Shown: piece by piece, positions 1-7,468 of the stretch
How positions within the stretch are numbered: the stretch's first letter is position 1
Layout of the letters: every line of letters starts with the position of its first letter
Source: Kaistella chaponensis
Lineage (GTDB): Bacteria; Bacteroidota; Bacteroidia; Flavobacteriales; Weeksellaceae
Length of the DNA: 64,000 bases
Reading direction: 5' to 3'
Assembly (NCBI RefSeq): GCF_900156725.1
Contig: NZ_FTOI01000003.1
Span: forward strand, 186,001 to 250,000
The notes under the pieces: generated by a model
The model's input: only the letters and a program-made list of their open reading frames with translations
What the model was told of the DNA's origin: nothing
Databases searched by the model: none
Made by a program: the position numbers and the translations under genes

Positions 1-489
1 GATGCAAACCCAGAAAGGAAAATAGTGACCTAATCCCAAAATTTTATCCGAATTAAATGTCTGTGACATGACTAAAAAAATACTTCCCGACAATAAAACC
101 ACTTCCAGAAAATAACTGAAAAAGGGAAATATTGTAAAGAAGTTCTCAAAAACCATTGCTGAGACCAAATAATTCAGTAGAAATAAAACAATCAATGAAA
201 AATTAATCTTTTTCAGCTTCTTCGAAAGGAGAATACTCTGAAAATAGAGCAAAAACAGCAGAAACACAAAGAAATTAATTCCGATGACGTATAAAATTGA
301 AGAATTAAAAGTTTTATCAAAAAAACGCTGTACAGTGCAAAAAATTTCAATAAATGTTAAAATTGTAAGTGCTGCAATAAAATAAGAACTTCCCTTCTCT
401 AACTGTCTTCGTTTTACTACTAAAAGCAATAAACAAATGACCATCAGAAAAGCAACAAAAGATCCGGCTATTTCTCTATTCCAAACCAT
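1..489 (-). CDS. Multi-pass membrane protein, 3' end beyond the window
   Basis: An open frame runs from ATG at 489-487 to the left edge without a stop (163 codons seen). The visible part has about five hydrophobic stretches: an N-terminal segment after MVWNREIAG, then segments around residues 38-50, 65-80, 90-110 and 120-140. Short basic loops such as KRRQLEKG and SKKLKK separate them, as expected for an inner-membrane protein. The arrangement would suit the N-terminal membrane module of a sensor kinase or regulator, but no catalytic part is visible. It starts 7 bases after the stop of the upstream small gene on the same strand, so the two are probably co-transcribed. I do not recognise the family. 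Confidence 0.75.
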   Translation of the reverse strand, partial: MVWNREIAGSFVAFLMVICLLLLVVKRRQLEKGSSYFIAALTILTFIEIFCTVQRFFDKTFNSSILYVIGINFFVFLLFLLYFQSILLSKKLKKINFSLIVLFLLNYLVSAMVFENFFTIFPFFSYFLEVVLLSGSIFLVMSQTFNSDKILGLGHYFPFWVCI

Positions 490-496
490 TGCAATC

Positions 497-904
497 TTAA
501 AAAGGTGGTGTTACATTCATATAATTCAAATCTGGGATCTCATCTGATTTTGGGGATCCTTCCTTATTGATGCTCTTATTTTGGTTTTCATCTAAATCTG
601 TTGGAGAAAAAAATATCATTTGATAACCTAGATATTCTGGGTTAAGTTTCGGATCTTTCAGGTTTTCGGGATATTTCCCAAGCGTCACCCGAACTCCTTT
701 GTTTGTAATTCCTCTTTTTTCCATTTCCTCATCAATGAGTTTTAGATATTCTTTTAGCACCTCTAAATCAATACTATACGTTTTTGAATCCGGTTTAGAT
801 GCAGGTCTTCTGCTATTGATTTCGACATAATTAGTTCTCATGTATTCCTCTGCTAGAATAATACTTTGATCGGGACTCATTAGGTGCTTTTCTAAATTGC
901 TCAT
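497..904 (-). CDS. Conserved hypothetical protein, 135 aa
   Basis: Small soluble protein with no signal peptide and no membrane segment. The N-terminal half is predicted helical and charged (around residues 45-65, VLKEYLKLIDEEMEKRG). The C-terminal third is rich in Asn, Asp, Pro and Ser and probably disordered. It has no family I can name. A TAnnTTTG box lies at 925-932 on the minus strand, about 20 bases upstream of the ATG, so this gene appears to open an operon with the membrane protein that follows. A cytoplasmic accessory protein for that membrane partner is a guess from adjacency only. Confidence 0.7.
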   Translation of the reverse strand: MSNLEKHLMSPDQSIILAEEYMRTNYVEINSRRPASKPDSKTYSIDLEVLKEYLKLIDEEMEKRGITNKGVRVTLGKYPENLKDPKLNPEYLGYQMIFFSPTDLDENQNKSINKEGSPKSDEIPDLNYMNVTPPF

Positions 905-924
905 GTTTTTTTTTTTAGTTTAAA

Positions 925-932
925 CAAATGTA
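925..932 (-). promoter_or_regulatory. TAnnTTTG promoter of the 135-aa hypothetical gene
   Basis: Minus-strand TACATTTG matches the Bacteroidota sigma-A -7 element. A TTG lies about 16 bases further upstream, in the right range for a -33 element. The predicted start site leaves a leader of roughly 14 bases before the ATG at 904. Confidence 0.55.
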
Positions 933-1082
933 TCATTAATAAGGATTACAAAATAGGGTTAAATCACCCTAAAATTGAAAAATTTAAAAAAGATTTCTCT
1001 TTTCTTTTTAAAAATTTGTAATTCATCATTAAAATTGGTAATTTTCAAGATTAATGTGCGAAAGTCCTTTTAGAAGAATAAT

Positions 1083-1766
1083 ATGAATAACGATCTGACC
1101 CAATTTTCGGAAATAACACGTAATTATAAAAAAATAGCCTCGGAATTACCAGCATCAGTTCAGCTAGTTGCAGTTTCTAAAACTCATCCTGCGTCTATTG
1201 TTCAACATATTTATGATCAAGGACAAAAAGTTTTCGGCGAAAATAAAGTACAAGAATTGGTAGAAAAGCAAGCGATTTTGCCCAAAGATATACAGTGGCA
1301 TTTGATTGGTCATTTGCAAAAAAACAAAGTGAAATATATCGCACCATTCATCGATACCATTCAAAGTGTAGATTCTGAAAAACTGTTAGAAGAAATCGAC
1401 CGACAAGCCGAAAAAAACAACCGAAAAATTAAAGTTTTGCTTCAGCTAAAAATTGCAGAAGAAGAAACAAAATTTGGACTCGAAATTCATGAAGCCAAAG
1501 AAATTTTCAGCAATTATTTGAACGGAAAATTTCCCAATATTGAAGTGACCGGTTTAATGGGAATGGCCACGTTTACAGAAGATAAAGATCAAGTGAAGAA
1601 AGAATTTACTTATTTAAAGCAAATTTTTGATAAATTGTCATTTCAAAGAAAACTAGAAACTTTATCGATGGGGATGAGTGATGATTATCCTGTAGCCATC
1701 GAATGTGGCGCAAATTCTGTTCGCGTTGGTTCCGCCATTTTTGGGCACCGAAACTATAATTTATAG
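1083..1766 (+). CDS. yggS: YggS/PLPBP-family pyridoxal-phosphate homeostasis protein
   Basis: A PLP-binding single-domain protein with the fold of alanine racemase, known in the family to buffer pyridoxal phosphate and affect amino-acid homeostasis rather than to catalyse a defined reaction. The PLP lysine is K33 in VAVSKTHPA. Other family landmarks are FGENKVQEL (about 50-58), WHLIGHLQKNK (about 71-81), the SMGMSDD motif and the C-terminal phosphate-binding stretch CGANSVRVGSAIFG. At 227 residues it has the normal family length. The ATG at 1083 is the first plausible start after an AT-rich leader. The gene stands alone ahead of the response regulator. Confidence 0.95.
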   Translation: MNNDLTQFSEITRNYKKIASELPASVQLVAVSKTHPASIVQHIYDQGQKVFGENKVQELVEKQAILPKDIQWHLIGHLQKNKVKYIAPFIDTIQSVDSEKLLEEIDRQAEKNNRKIKVLLQLKIAEEETKFGLEIHEAKEIFSNYLNGKFPNIEVTGLMGMATFTEDKDQVKKEFTYLKQIFDKLSFQRKLETLSMGMSDDYPVAIECGANSVRVGSAIFGHRNYNL

Positions 1767-1843
1767 TATTTGAAGGTATGATTATTGCTACCTGTTCTGC
1801 AAATTTTAAACTCAATTTTTACAAAATTAATAAATTCCAATAA

Positions 1844-3028
1844 ATGCAAAAAATCTTAATAGTTGAAGATGAAAAAGCCATTTCAGGGGTACTTCAAAGT
1901 ATTCTTAGTGATGAGCTTCCGGATTATGAATTCGTCATTGCCGAGGATGGTCTAGAAGGTTTAAAACAAATTGAAAAAGAAGATTTCATTTTGGTTGTTT
2001 CTGATATTAAAATGCCAAAACTTTCTGGAACTGAATTGCTGAAACAAGCACTTCAAATTAAACCAGATACTACTTTTGTTATGATTTCAGGTCACGCAGA
2101 TATCGATACTGCGGTAGATTGCCTGAAAATAGGCGCGTATGATTTTATCTCAAAACCAATTGATATTAACCGATTGATAACGAGTGTGAAGAATGCACTT
2201 GACAAAAGAATTTTACAAAAAACCAATCAGAATTTAAAGGTTGAAAATACAACTTTAAAGAAAAAAGTCAACAAAAAATATCAGATGATCGGCGAATCCC
2301 CTGCTTTGAAAAAAATTCAGGATATGATTGAAAAAGTTGCGGCTTCTGATGCAAGAGTATTGATTACAGGACCAAATGGTGCTGGAAAAGAATTGGTAGC
2401 ACACGCCATTCACGCGCAAAGCGACCGAAGCAAAGGTCCCATGATTGAAGTAAATTGTGCTGCGATTCCTTCAGATTTAATTGAATCTGAATTGTTTGGA
2501 CACGTAAAAGGAAGTTTTACCGGAGCCATAAAAGATAAACAAGGAAAATTTGAACTCGCCAATAATGGAACCATTTTTTTAGATGAAATCGGCGATATGA
2601 CATTGATTGCGCAAGCAAAAGTTCTGCGCGCCTTGCAAGAAAGCAAAGTTTCGCCGGTTGGAAGCGACAAAGAAATCAGGGTTGATGTGCGAATTTTAGC
2701 CGCAACCAACAAAAATATGAAGCAAGAAATCGAGTCCGGAAAATTTCGGGAAGATTTGTACCACCGACTTTCTGTAATTGAAATTTACGTTCCACCGTTG
2801 GATGAAAGAAAAGAAGATATTAAAATGTTAGTCGAGCATTTTTCTAAAATCATTTCTGAAGAACACGGCACAGTAAAAAAAGAGTTTGATGAACAAGCCA
2901 TTAAAAGCTTAGAAAATTTCTCCTGGACAGGAAATATCCGAGAATTGCGAAATGTGGTTGAACGTTTAATTATTTTAGGATCGAATCCCGTTTCTGCGGA
3001 TGATGTCGCCAGTTTTGTGAGAAAATAA
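1844..3028 (+). CDS. Sigma-54-type response regulator lacking a DNA-binding domain
   Basis: Two-component regulator of NtrC type. Residues 1-118 are a receiver with acidic pocket E8/D9, phospho-acceptor D54, S82 and K104. A linker leads to an AAA+ domain (about 146-385) with Walker A GPNGAGKE (176-183), the sigma-54 contact loop as GSFTGA (223-228), Walker B FLDEIGD (245-251) and the FREDLYHRL motif. The protein ends at residue 394, just after the sensor-II helix and VSADDVASF, so the C-terminal Fis-type helix-turn-helix usual in this family is absent. The Walker A (usually GESGTGKE) and the loop (usually GAFTGA) are both slightly off consensus. No histidine kinase gene is adjacent. It may activate RpoN from solution without binding a specific site. 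Confidence 0.9.
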   Translation: MQKILIVEDEKAISGVLQSILSDELPDYEFVIAEDGLEGLKQIEKEDFILVVSDIKMPKLSGTELLKQALQIKPDTTFVMISGHADIDTAVDCLKIGAYDFISKPIDINRLITSVKNALDKRILQKTNQNLKVENTTLKKKVNKKYQMIGESPALKKIQDMIEKVAASDARVLITGPNGAGKELVAHAIHAQSDRSKGPMIEVNCAAIPSDLIESELFGHVKGSFTGAIKDKQGKFELANNGTIFLDEIGDMTLIAQAKVLRALQESKVSPVGSDKEIRVDVRILAATNKNMKQEIESGKFREDLYHRLSVIEIYVPPLDERKEDIKMLVEHFSKIISEEHGTVKKEFDEQAIKSLENFSWTGNIRELRNVVERLIILGSNPVSADDVASFVRK

Positions 3029-3065
3029 ATAAGTAGAATCTAACAAAGTTTGTAAAAGTTTGCAG

Positions 3066-3073
3066 TATTTTTG
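3066..3073 (+). promoter_or_regulatory. TAnnTTTG promoter that fixes the MATE start
   Basis: TATTTTTG matches the -7 consensus. Transcription would begin near 3080, downstream of a possible TTG start at 3060 and upstream of the ATG at 3096, so the ATG is the likely start of the exporter. Confidence 0.6.
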
Positions 3074-3095
3074 CCGCAAACTTTTTTTATTGTCT

Positions 3096-4469
3096 ATGAA
3101 ATTCCTTAATCCTAAATATACAAAGGCGAGTTTAACCCTTGCTTTGCCTGTAATGCTCACTCAAGTGGGGCAGGTTTCCGTGAATCTTTTTGATAATATC
3201 ATTGTTGGAAAATTATTGGGTGCTCAAGCTTTAGCTTCGGTTTCCTTAGGAAATGCCGTTTTCTTTTCAATCTTTGTATTTGCGTTGGGATTTTCTTTTG
3301 CAATTCCGCCATTGGTTTCCGAGGCGCATTCACAGGAAAAACACAGTGTGATCAATTCTGTTTTTAGACATGGTTTTGTAATCAATTTGGGAATTGGACT
3401 TCTTTTGATGATTGTGCTTCTGCTTTGTCTTCCACTTCTCTATCATATGGATCAACCAAAAGAAATTATTCCCGATACCATCGGCTTTTTAGGAATAATG
3501 ACGCTGAGTATTTTGCCTTTTATGGTTTTTCAGACCTTGCGCGAAGTTTCAGAAGGATTATCTTATACTTTAGGCGTTACCAAAGCAACCATCATTGCAA
3601 ATGTCATCAATATTATTTTGAATTATGTTTTCATTAAGGGAATGTTCGGAATTGCACCAATGGGCGTTGAAGGTTCGGCTTTAGCCAGTTTAATCGCCAG
3701 AATTTTCATGATGGTTTTCCTTTATTATGTGCTTTTGAAAGAGCCAAAAACGCGGAGATATATTAAAGATTTCTCGTTGAAAGTCGTTGGATTTTCAAAA
3801 GAAATGTTTACAAAAATGTTGAAGATTGGTTTTCCCACTTCTTTACAAATGTTTTTCGAGGTTACGGCTTTTGCAGCTGCAGCTTTTATTTGCGGTCTGG
3901 TTTCCTCGAAAGATATTGCATCTCATCAAATTGCGCTTTCCATGGCGTCGTTTACCTTTAATTTATGTATTGGTTTCAGTGTGGCTTCAACCGTGATGAT
4001 TGGGCGAAAATTAGGCGAAAAAAATTATACGGAATTAAAAGAAGTCGGCATTAATAATATGAAATTGGTTTTCATTTTCATGTTTGCTTGCGGCGTGTTC
4101 TTTATTCTTGGAAGACATATTTTACCGACTTTTTTTACAAAAAAAGAAGATGTAGAAGTTATTCAATTGGCTGCGAAATTAATGATCATTGCCGCCTTAT
4201 TTCAGCTTTCAGATGGAGTTCAGGTGGTTGCATTAGGTTGTCTCCGCGGAATTCAGGATGTGAAAATTCCATCGATTATCACATTTATCGCCTATTGGGT
4301 GATCACCATTCCTTTGGGATATATACTTTGTGTGCCTCTGAAAATGGGTGCTTTCGGAATGTGGATCGCGCTTGGTTTGGGCTTGACGGTTTCTGCCATC
4401 CTTCTTGTTCACCGTTTTCTGAAACTTTCTCAGCGGAAAATAGAGACAGCAAATAGCAGTTCTTTTTAG
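3096..4469 (+). CDS. MATE-family multidrug/cation efflux protein
   Basis: Inner-membrane exporter of the MATE family, which moves cationic drugs or metabolites out of the cell using Na+ or H+ gradients. The 457 residues contain twelve hydrophobic segments in two similar halves. The first half opens with ASLTLALPVMLTQVGQ and the dimer-like VNLFDNIIVGKLLG motif typical of the family. The second half opens near KMLKIGFPTSLQMFFEV. The length is normal. The start was placed at ATG 3096, because an in-frame TTG at 3060 overlaps the promoter. Substrate cannot be told from sequence. The gene appears monocistronic. Confidence 0.93.
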   Translation: MKFLNPKYTKASLTLALPVMLTQVGQVSVNLFDNIIVGKLLGAQALASVSLGNAVFFSIFVFALGFSFAIPPLVSEAHSQEKHSVINSVFRHGFVINLGIGLLLMIVLLLCLPLLYHMDQPKEIIPDTIGFLGIMTLSILPFMVFQTLREVSEGLSYTLGVTKATIIANVINIILNYVFIKGMFGIAPMGVEGSALASLIARIFMMVFLYYVLLKEPKTRRYIKDFSLKVVGFSKEMFTKMLKIGFPTSLQMFFEVTAFAAAAFICGLVSSKDIASHQIALSMASFTFNLCIGFSVASTVMIGRKLGEKNYTELKEVGINNMKLVFIFMFACGVFFILGRHILPTFFTKKEDVEVIQLAAKLMIIAALFQLSDGVQVVALGCLRGIQDVKIPSIITFIAYWVITIPLGYILCVPLKMGAFGMWIALGLGLTVSAILLVHRFLKLSQRKIETANSSSF

Positions 4470-4793
4470 GCTTTACGGACACGATGCAATCCTGCGGCAG
4501 CAGAGATTATTTGATATAGAATTGGCAGATAACCCTATCATTGATGTGACGAAAACGAATGGGTTTTAGAAGTATGGTCATTATCATAAGGAGGAATAGT
4601 TTTGCTCAAAGTCAGGAGACTTAATGCAGTGGGACAAATTATTCAGTAATGAAAACCACCCCGACTTTTTCCTATCGGAAAAGCCCACCCCTCCAAGGGA
4701 GGGGAATTTTTTTACCCACAATCGCTCTCACAAAAAAAAGTACAACGTGTAAACATTGCACTTTAATTTAAAATTTAAAATCTGTAATCCCTC
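4470..4793. other. Non-coding gap with a dispersed GC-rich repeat
   Basis: No gene is supported between the MATE gene and the 314-aa gene. From 4655 to 4713 there is a compact element made of two hairpins, GACTTTTTCC-tatc-GGAAAAGcc and CCCCTCC-aagg-GAGGGG, ending in a T-run. This kind of CCCCTCC/GAGGGG element is common between genes in flavobacterial genomes (from memory) and may work as a terminator. The stretch 4480-4620 can be read in short open pieces broken by stops and looks like decayed coding DNA, but I could not assign it. Confidence 0.5.
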
Positions 4794-5738
4794 CTACTCT
4801 GTCACCCAAATTTTATAGGCGGCGGACACACTCGGATCGGGGTTCTGCAGCAGTACGTATTCTGCGGCGTCACTGGGATTGAGGTTCAGGGATTTTCTCG
4901 TCACATACGCGCCGGCGTTTACTGTTACAGGCACCCCGTTGAGCACCGCAGCATCGGTGGACAGTGCAAAAGTAAGCGGTACAGTTCCCAGATTTTGGAT
5001 CTCGAAACTGCGTGAAGGAAGGTAAGGAATAGTAGCTACTACTGCGATGCTGGCTGCAGAGATCCGACCCTCATAATCCGCCGGCGTTTGGCTGCCGGTA
5101 CCGTCTATGCTGCGCGCACCCAGGTAGCCCACGTGCAAACTGGGATTGGTCGCCTGAAAAATCCCCATCACTTTGTCCAGCTTATTGCGCACCAGATCAT
5201 CCGTAGCCTCCATTTCTTTTTCCAGATCAGCCAGCGCTTTGCTGCGTTCATTGATCTGTCCGCGCGGACTTTGGATATTGTCCAGATAAATTTCCGACGC
5301 CGCTGCAGCTGCAGAAAGATCTGTGGGTAAGACCCCAAAAGGTGCAAGATCCGTCATAATGGGCATGGCTTCCTTGATGATGAGCTGCGCGAAGGTATAA
5401 AAATCATTATCCCGCATATAACCCATGTTACTCAAGGATTCATCGCATTTTTCGGCGAGGATGCTGTTGCCGTTAACACTCGCATAAGCGACAATGGCAG
5501 TGCTGAGTTTCAGAATCTTTTGGGTGAGGTTGGTTCGTTTGGTCTGTTTATCCACCGTATATCCCGTGATATCCGTATCTACGATGGTCGCGAGGGCCAG
5601 TACGGTGTTTACCTGATCATCCAGTTCGGTTTGTAGACTGGCTACCATGGGAATTGCAGCGGTTTCATCAGCGTGATGGGTAAGGTAGAACTGTACTTTT
5701 TGGTACATGCTGAGTTTGTTTTCTAAATTGTTTTCCAT
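4794..5738 (-). CDS. Unknown protein, 314 aa, accessory-type
   Basis: No recognised family. The first 120 residues are mostly helical (KLSMYQKVQFYLTHHADETA; repeated NVLALATIVDTD-like helices). An alanine-rich stretch LSAAAAASEIYLDNIQ sits at about 140-155, followed by the charged helix KALADLEKEMEATDDLVRNKLDKVMGIF (about 168-195). The last 85 residues look beta-rich and like a small C-terminal sandwich (IPYLPSRSFEIQNLGTVPLTFALS...). No signal peptide or membrane segment is visible. Its DNA is clearly richer in G+C than the flanking housekeeping genes, as is the divergent HTH gene at 6187, which suggests that they were acquired together. The shared upstream region holds palindromic operator candidates and the 21-bp array. 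Confidence 0.75.
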   Translation of the reverse strand: MENNLENKLSMYQKVQFYLTHHADETAAIPMVASLQTELDDQVNTVLALATIVDTDITGYTVDKQTKRTNLTQKILKLSTAIVAYASVNGNSILAEKCDESLSNMGYMRDNDFYTFAQLIIKEAMPIMTDLAPFGVLPTDLSAAAAASEIYLDNIQSPRGQINERSKALADLEKEMEATDDLVRNKLDKVMGIFQATNPSLHVGYLGARSIDGTGSQTPADYEGRISAASIAVVATIPYLPSRSFEIQNLGTVPLTFALSTDAAVLNGVPVTVNAGAYVTRKSLNLNPSDAAEYVLLQNPDPSVSAAYKIWVTE

Positions 5739-5751
5739 ATCATTTGGTTTT

Positions 5752-5846
5752 AAGTGTTAATACTTCAAATTTATAAAATTATTTCCTATAAAAATAGTGA
5801 ATAAACTAATACTATTTAAAGTATTGCCCTATTATAAGTAATACTT
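5752..5846. promoter_or_regulatory. Cluster of AAGTA/TACTT palindromes (candidate operator)
   Basis: Three related inverted repeats lie just upstream of the 314-aa gene: 5752-5765 (AAGTgTTAATACTT), 5808-5825 (AATACT-6 bp-AGTATT, perfect arms) and 5836-5846 (AAGTA-a-TACTT, perfect). A minus-strand TAAATTTG promoter box (5766-5773) sits between the first and second. Binding by the divergently encoded HTH protein would be the simplest explanation, but that is inference. Confidence 0.45.
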
Positions 5847-5950
5847 TCACTTTTTAGCGCTTGCCTGAACAATTTGAGTGATGTGAAAGGATCGATATTT
5901 CATCTGAATGACCCGCTTTAAGACAACCATTTAGTGTACTTTGCTTCGGA

Positions 5951-6160
5951 GACTTAATTTTTAGTATTGGAAAGTAATATATATGTTACGAAGACTAACT
6001 ATTTAGAATAGGAGAATAAATCTTTAGAAGCGGGTTCTAAGTCTTTAGAATTGGGAAGTAAATCTTTAGAATTGGGGATTTATTTTTTAGAATTGGAGAG
6101 TGAATTTTTAGAAGCGGAGATTAAATCTTTAGGATCGGGGCTTAAATCCATTTAATTGGG
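5951..6160. repeat. 21-bp-period tandem repeat array A
   Basis: The anchor TTAG (or a variant of it) recurs at 5961, 6003, 6024, 6045, 6066, 6087, 6108 and 6129: an exact 21-base step, with the unit at 5982 degenerate. The consensus of the unit is close to taaatcttTAGAATTGGgg. Units differ at many positions but no indel breaks the register. Read on the plus strand in the frame of multiples of three, the units spell heptads such as KSLELGS, with a stop at 6009 and no start codon, so present-day translation is doubtful. The array ends next to the promoter of the HTH gene. Confidence 0.8.
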
Positions 6161-6161
6161 C

Positions 6162-6169
6162 TACATTTG
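6162..6169 (+). promoter_or_regulatory. TAnnTTTG promoter of the small HTH gene
   Basis: TACATTTG lies 18 bases before the ATG at 6187 and directly abuts the last 21-bp repeat unit, so anything that binds the array could affect this promoter. Confidence 0.5.
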
Positions 6170-6186
6170 TTATAAATAATACCATT

Positions 6187-6537
6187 ATGTTTGTATTTCA
6201 AATCCGGGAATATTTTCTCCAAAAGGGCATGAAGCCCTCTGTCTATACGCTGATGAAGATGGGCATTGCCCAGAAATCTGCTTATAATTATCTTTCGGGC
6301 AAGGCGATGAGCATCCGTCCCGATCATTTGTACAAAATGTGTACGTTCCTGAACTGCACGCCCAAGGAACTGCTGCGCCTGGATCTGCCGGAAGATGATG
6401 CGAGTCTGGAAAACCACCCGCTGAAAGAGTGGGCAAAAAAACCCAGAGCCTTTCCGCTGCAGGAGTTTCAGGATCTTACGCCCGCTCAACTGGAAGCGGC
6501 ACAAGCGGCGATCCGGAGGATTATTGAGGGCAACTGA
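6187..6537 (+). CDS. Small Cro/C1-type (XRE-like) helix-turn-helix protein
   Basis: The N-terminal 65 residues look like a five-helix Cro/C1 domain: MFVFQIREYFLQKGMKPSVY, then LMKMGIAQKSAYNYLSG as the helix-turn-helix, then HLYKMCTFLNCTPKELLRLD. That last motif (few-helix tail followed by xCTPxxLLxLD) is typical of XRE repressors. The remaining 50 residues are acidic and end in a helix (LTPAQLEAAQAAIRRIIEG). It is 116 residues long and GC-richer than its surroundings, like the divergent 314-aa gene. Likely a local transcription regulator. The 21-bp array and the AAGTA palindromes in the shared intergenic region are its obvious candidate targets. Confidence 0.8.
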   Translation: MFVFQIREYFLQKGMKPSVYTLMKMGIAQKSAYNYLSGKAMSIRPDHLYKMCTFLNCTPKELLRLDLPEDDASLENHPLKEWAKKPRAFPLQEFQDLTPAQLEAAQAAIRRIIEGN

Positions 6538-6585
6538 TTGGTGCTGTTTATTGGGGATGTTTTAATATATTTGAAAAAAAATAAA

Positions 6586-6635
6586 GCTCAACTTCAGTTG
6601 AGCAAACACAACGAATATTTGTTGTATTTGCTCAA
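6586..6635 (+). promoter_or_regulatory. Mutually exclusive hairpins (attenuator-like leader)
   Basis: Two stems share one strand. GCTCAACT (6586-6593) pairs with AGTTGAGC (6596-6603). The overlapping TTGAGCAAACACAAC (6598-6612) instead pairs with GTTGTATTTGCTCAA (6621-6635), 14 of 15 bases, around an 8-base loop. Only one can form at a time. It precedes the first cassette and could be a folded recombination site or a transcriptional switch. Confidence 0.45.
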
Positions 6636-6714
6636 TTAATTATAAAAAGGTTGAGGATATAAGAAAGTTACCCGCAATTTTAAAAAACAACCGTCAAAAA
6701 TTGAAAAAACAAAT

Positions 6715-7314
6715 ATGAAAAGAACTCTATTTTTTGCATCATTACTAATTTTAACTTCATGTATCTCAATTGCAAAAACAATCTATGGAATTAAAGATCC
6801 AAAGATAGAAACAAAAGAATCAATACAAAAATATGCTAATTCTATTGATATGAATTCGCAAAATATACTCTTAGTAAAAGACAAAAATGCTTATAAGCCA
6901 ATGCTCCAAGAATTTCAAAGAAGTATACCTGAAGCAGTATTATTTGACTCTAATGGAAATAGAGTAACATATAAAAGCAATTCACAGGATTGCAATGCAG
7001 GTCTTTTTGCTACAATTCCAAAACTAACTCCTAACACTAAATTGGAACAACAATCAGGAAAGAACTTAAATGATTTTACGGAAAATCTTGTTAATTTAAA
7101 TAACAATAAAGTTGAAAACTTACCTAAAGCAGACTTTTATCTTTTTCTAAATTGGGCGAAATTTATGGGGAAATTAAATAAAGATCATGTGAGGATATGG
7201 GAAGAATTAGCAAAAAACAATAAAGATGTCAATATTGCTGTCTATAAAGTGAACATGGATTTTTTAGATACATGGGATTTAAAAGACAAAAATTTCAAAA
7301 TGATAACTAAATAA
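6715..7314 (+). CDS. Cassette gene 1: putative lipoprotein, 199 aa
   Basis: The N-terminus MKRTLFFASLLILTSC is a lipoprotein signal with lipobox LTSC, so the mature protein would begin at C16 and be anchored to a membrane. The rest is soluble and polar. One segment (VTYKSNSQDCNAGLF, about residues 82-96) followed by the helix LNDFTENLVNLNNN recalls thioredoxin-like folds without a CxxC pair, so I would not call it a redoxin. There are no relatives I can name. It is a single gene bounded by the cassette ends 6667 and 7321, and no promoter box is evident between the cassette start and the ATG. Confidence 0.75.
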   Translation: MKRTLFFASLLILTSCISIAKTIYGIKDPKIETKESIQKYANSIDMNSQNILLVKDKNAYKPMLQEFQRSIPEAVLFDSNGNRVTYKSNSQDCNAGLFATIPKLTPNTKLEQQSGKNLNDFTENLVNLNNNKVENLPKADFYLFLNWAKFMGKLNKDHVRIWEELAKNNKDVNIAVYKVNMDFLDTWDLKDKNFKMITK

Positions 7315-7320
7315 AAAAAC

Positions 7321-7455
7321 TGCGGGTAACAAGATATTTCTACAAGCGGGTATGAAGTTTTCAATTGAAGATTTTAGCAATCAATTAAGCTTTTAGCAAG
7401 TAGAAAGTTTTCGTATTTTCATCCCGCCTGCAGAAATACCCAACCGTTAGCTGTA
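7321..7455 (+). repeat. attC-like site A1
   Basis: R''-like box TGCGGGTAAC (7321-7330) is followed by AAGATATTTCTACAAGCGGG. The 3' end carries CCCGCCTGCAGAAATA and then CCCAACC before GTTAGCTGTA (7446-7455). The inner arms TATTTCTACAAGCGGG and CCCGCCTGCAGAAATA pair at 14 of 16 positions. About 80% of the 135 bases recur at site A3 (9250), including the interior. Confidence 0.75.
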
Positions 7456-7468
7456 ATTTCAAAACGAT

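Noticed and set aside
4480-4620. Possible decayed gene after the MATE exporter
   Set aside because: Only fragments of about 20 codons between stops and no family match; too weak to list as a pseudogene.
5951-6160. CRISPR array
   Set aside because: Units are contiguous 21-base repeats without spacers, and no cas genes are present. The same holds for 52104-52292.
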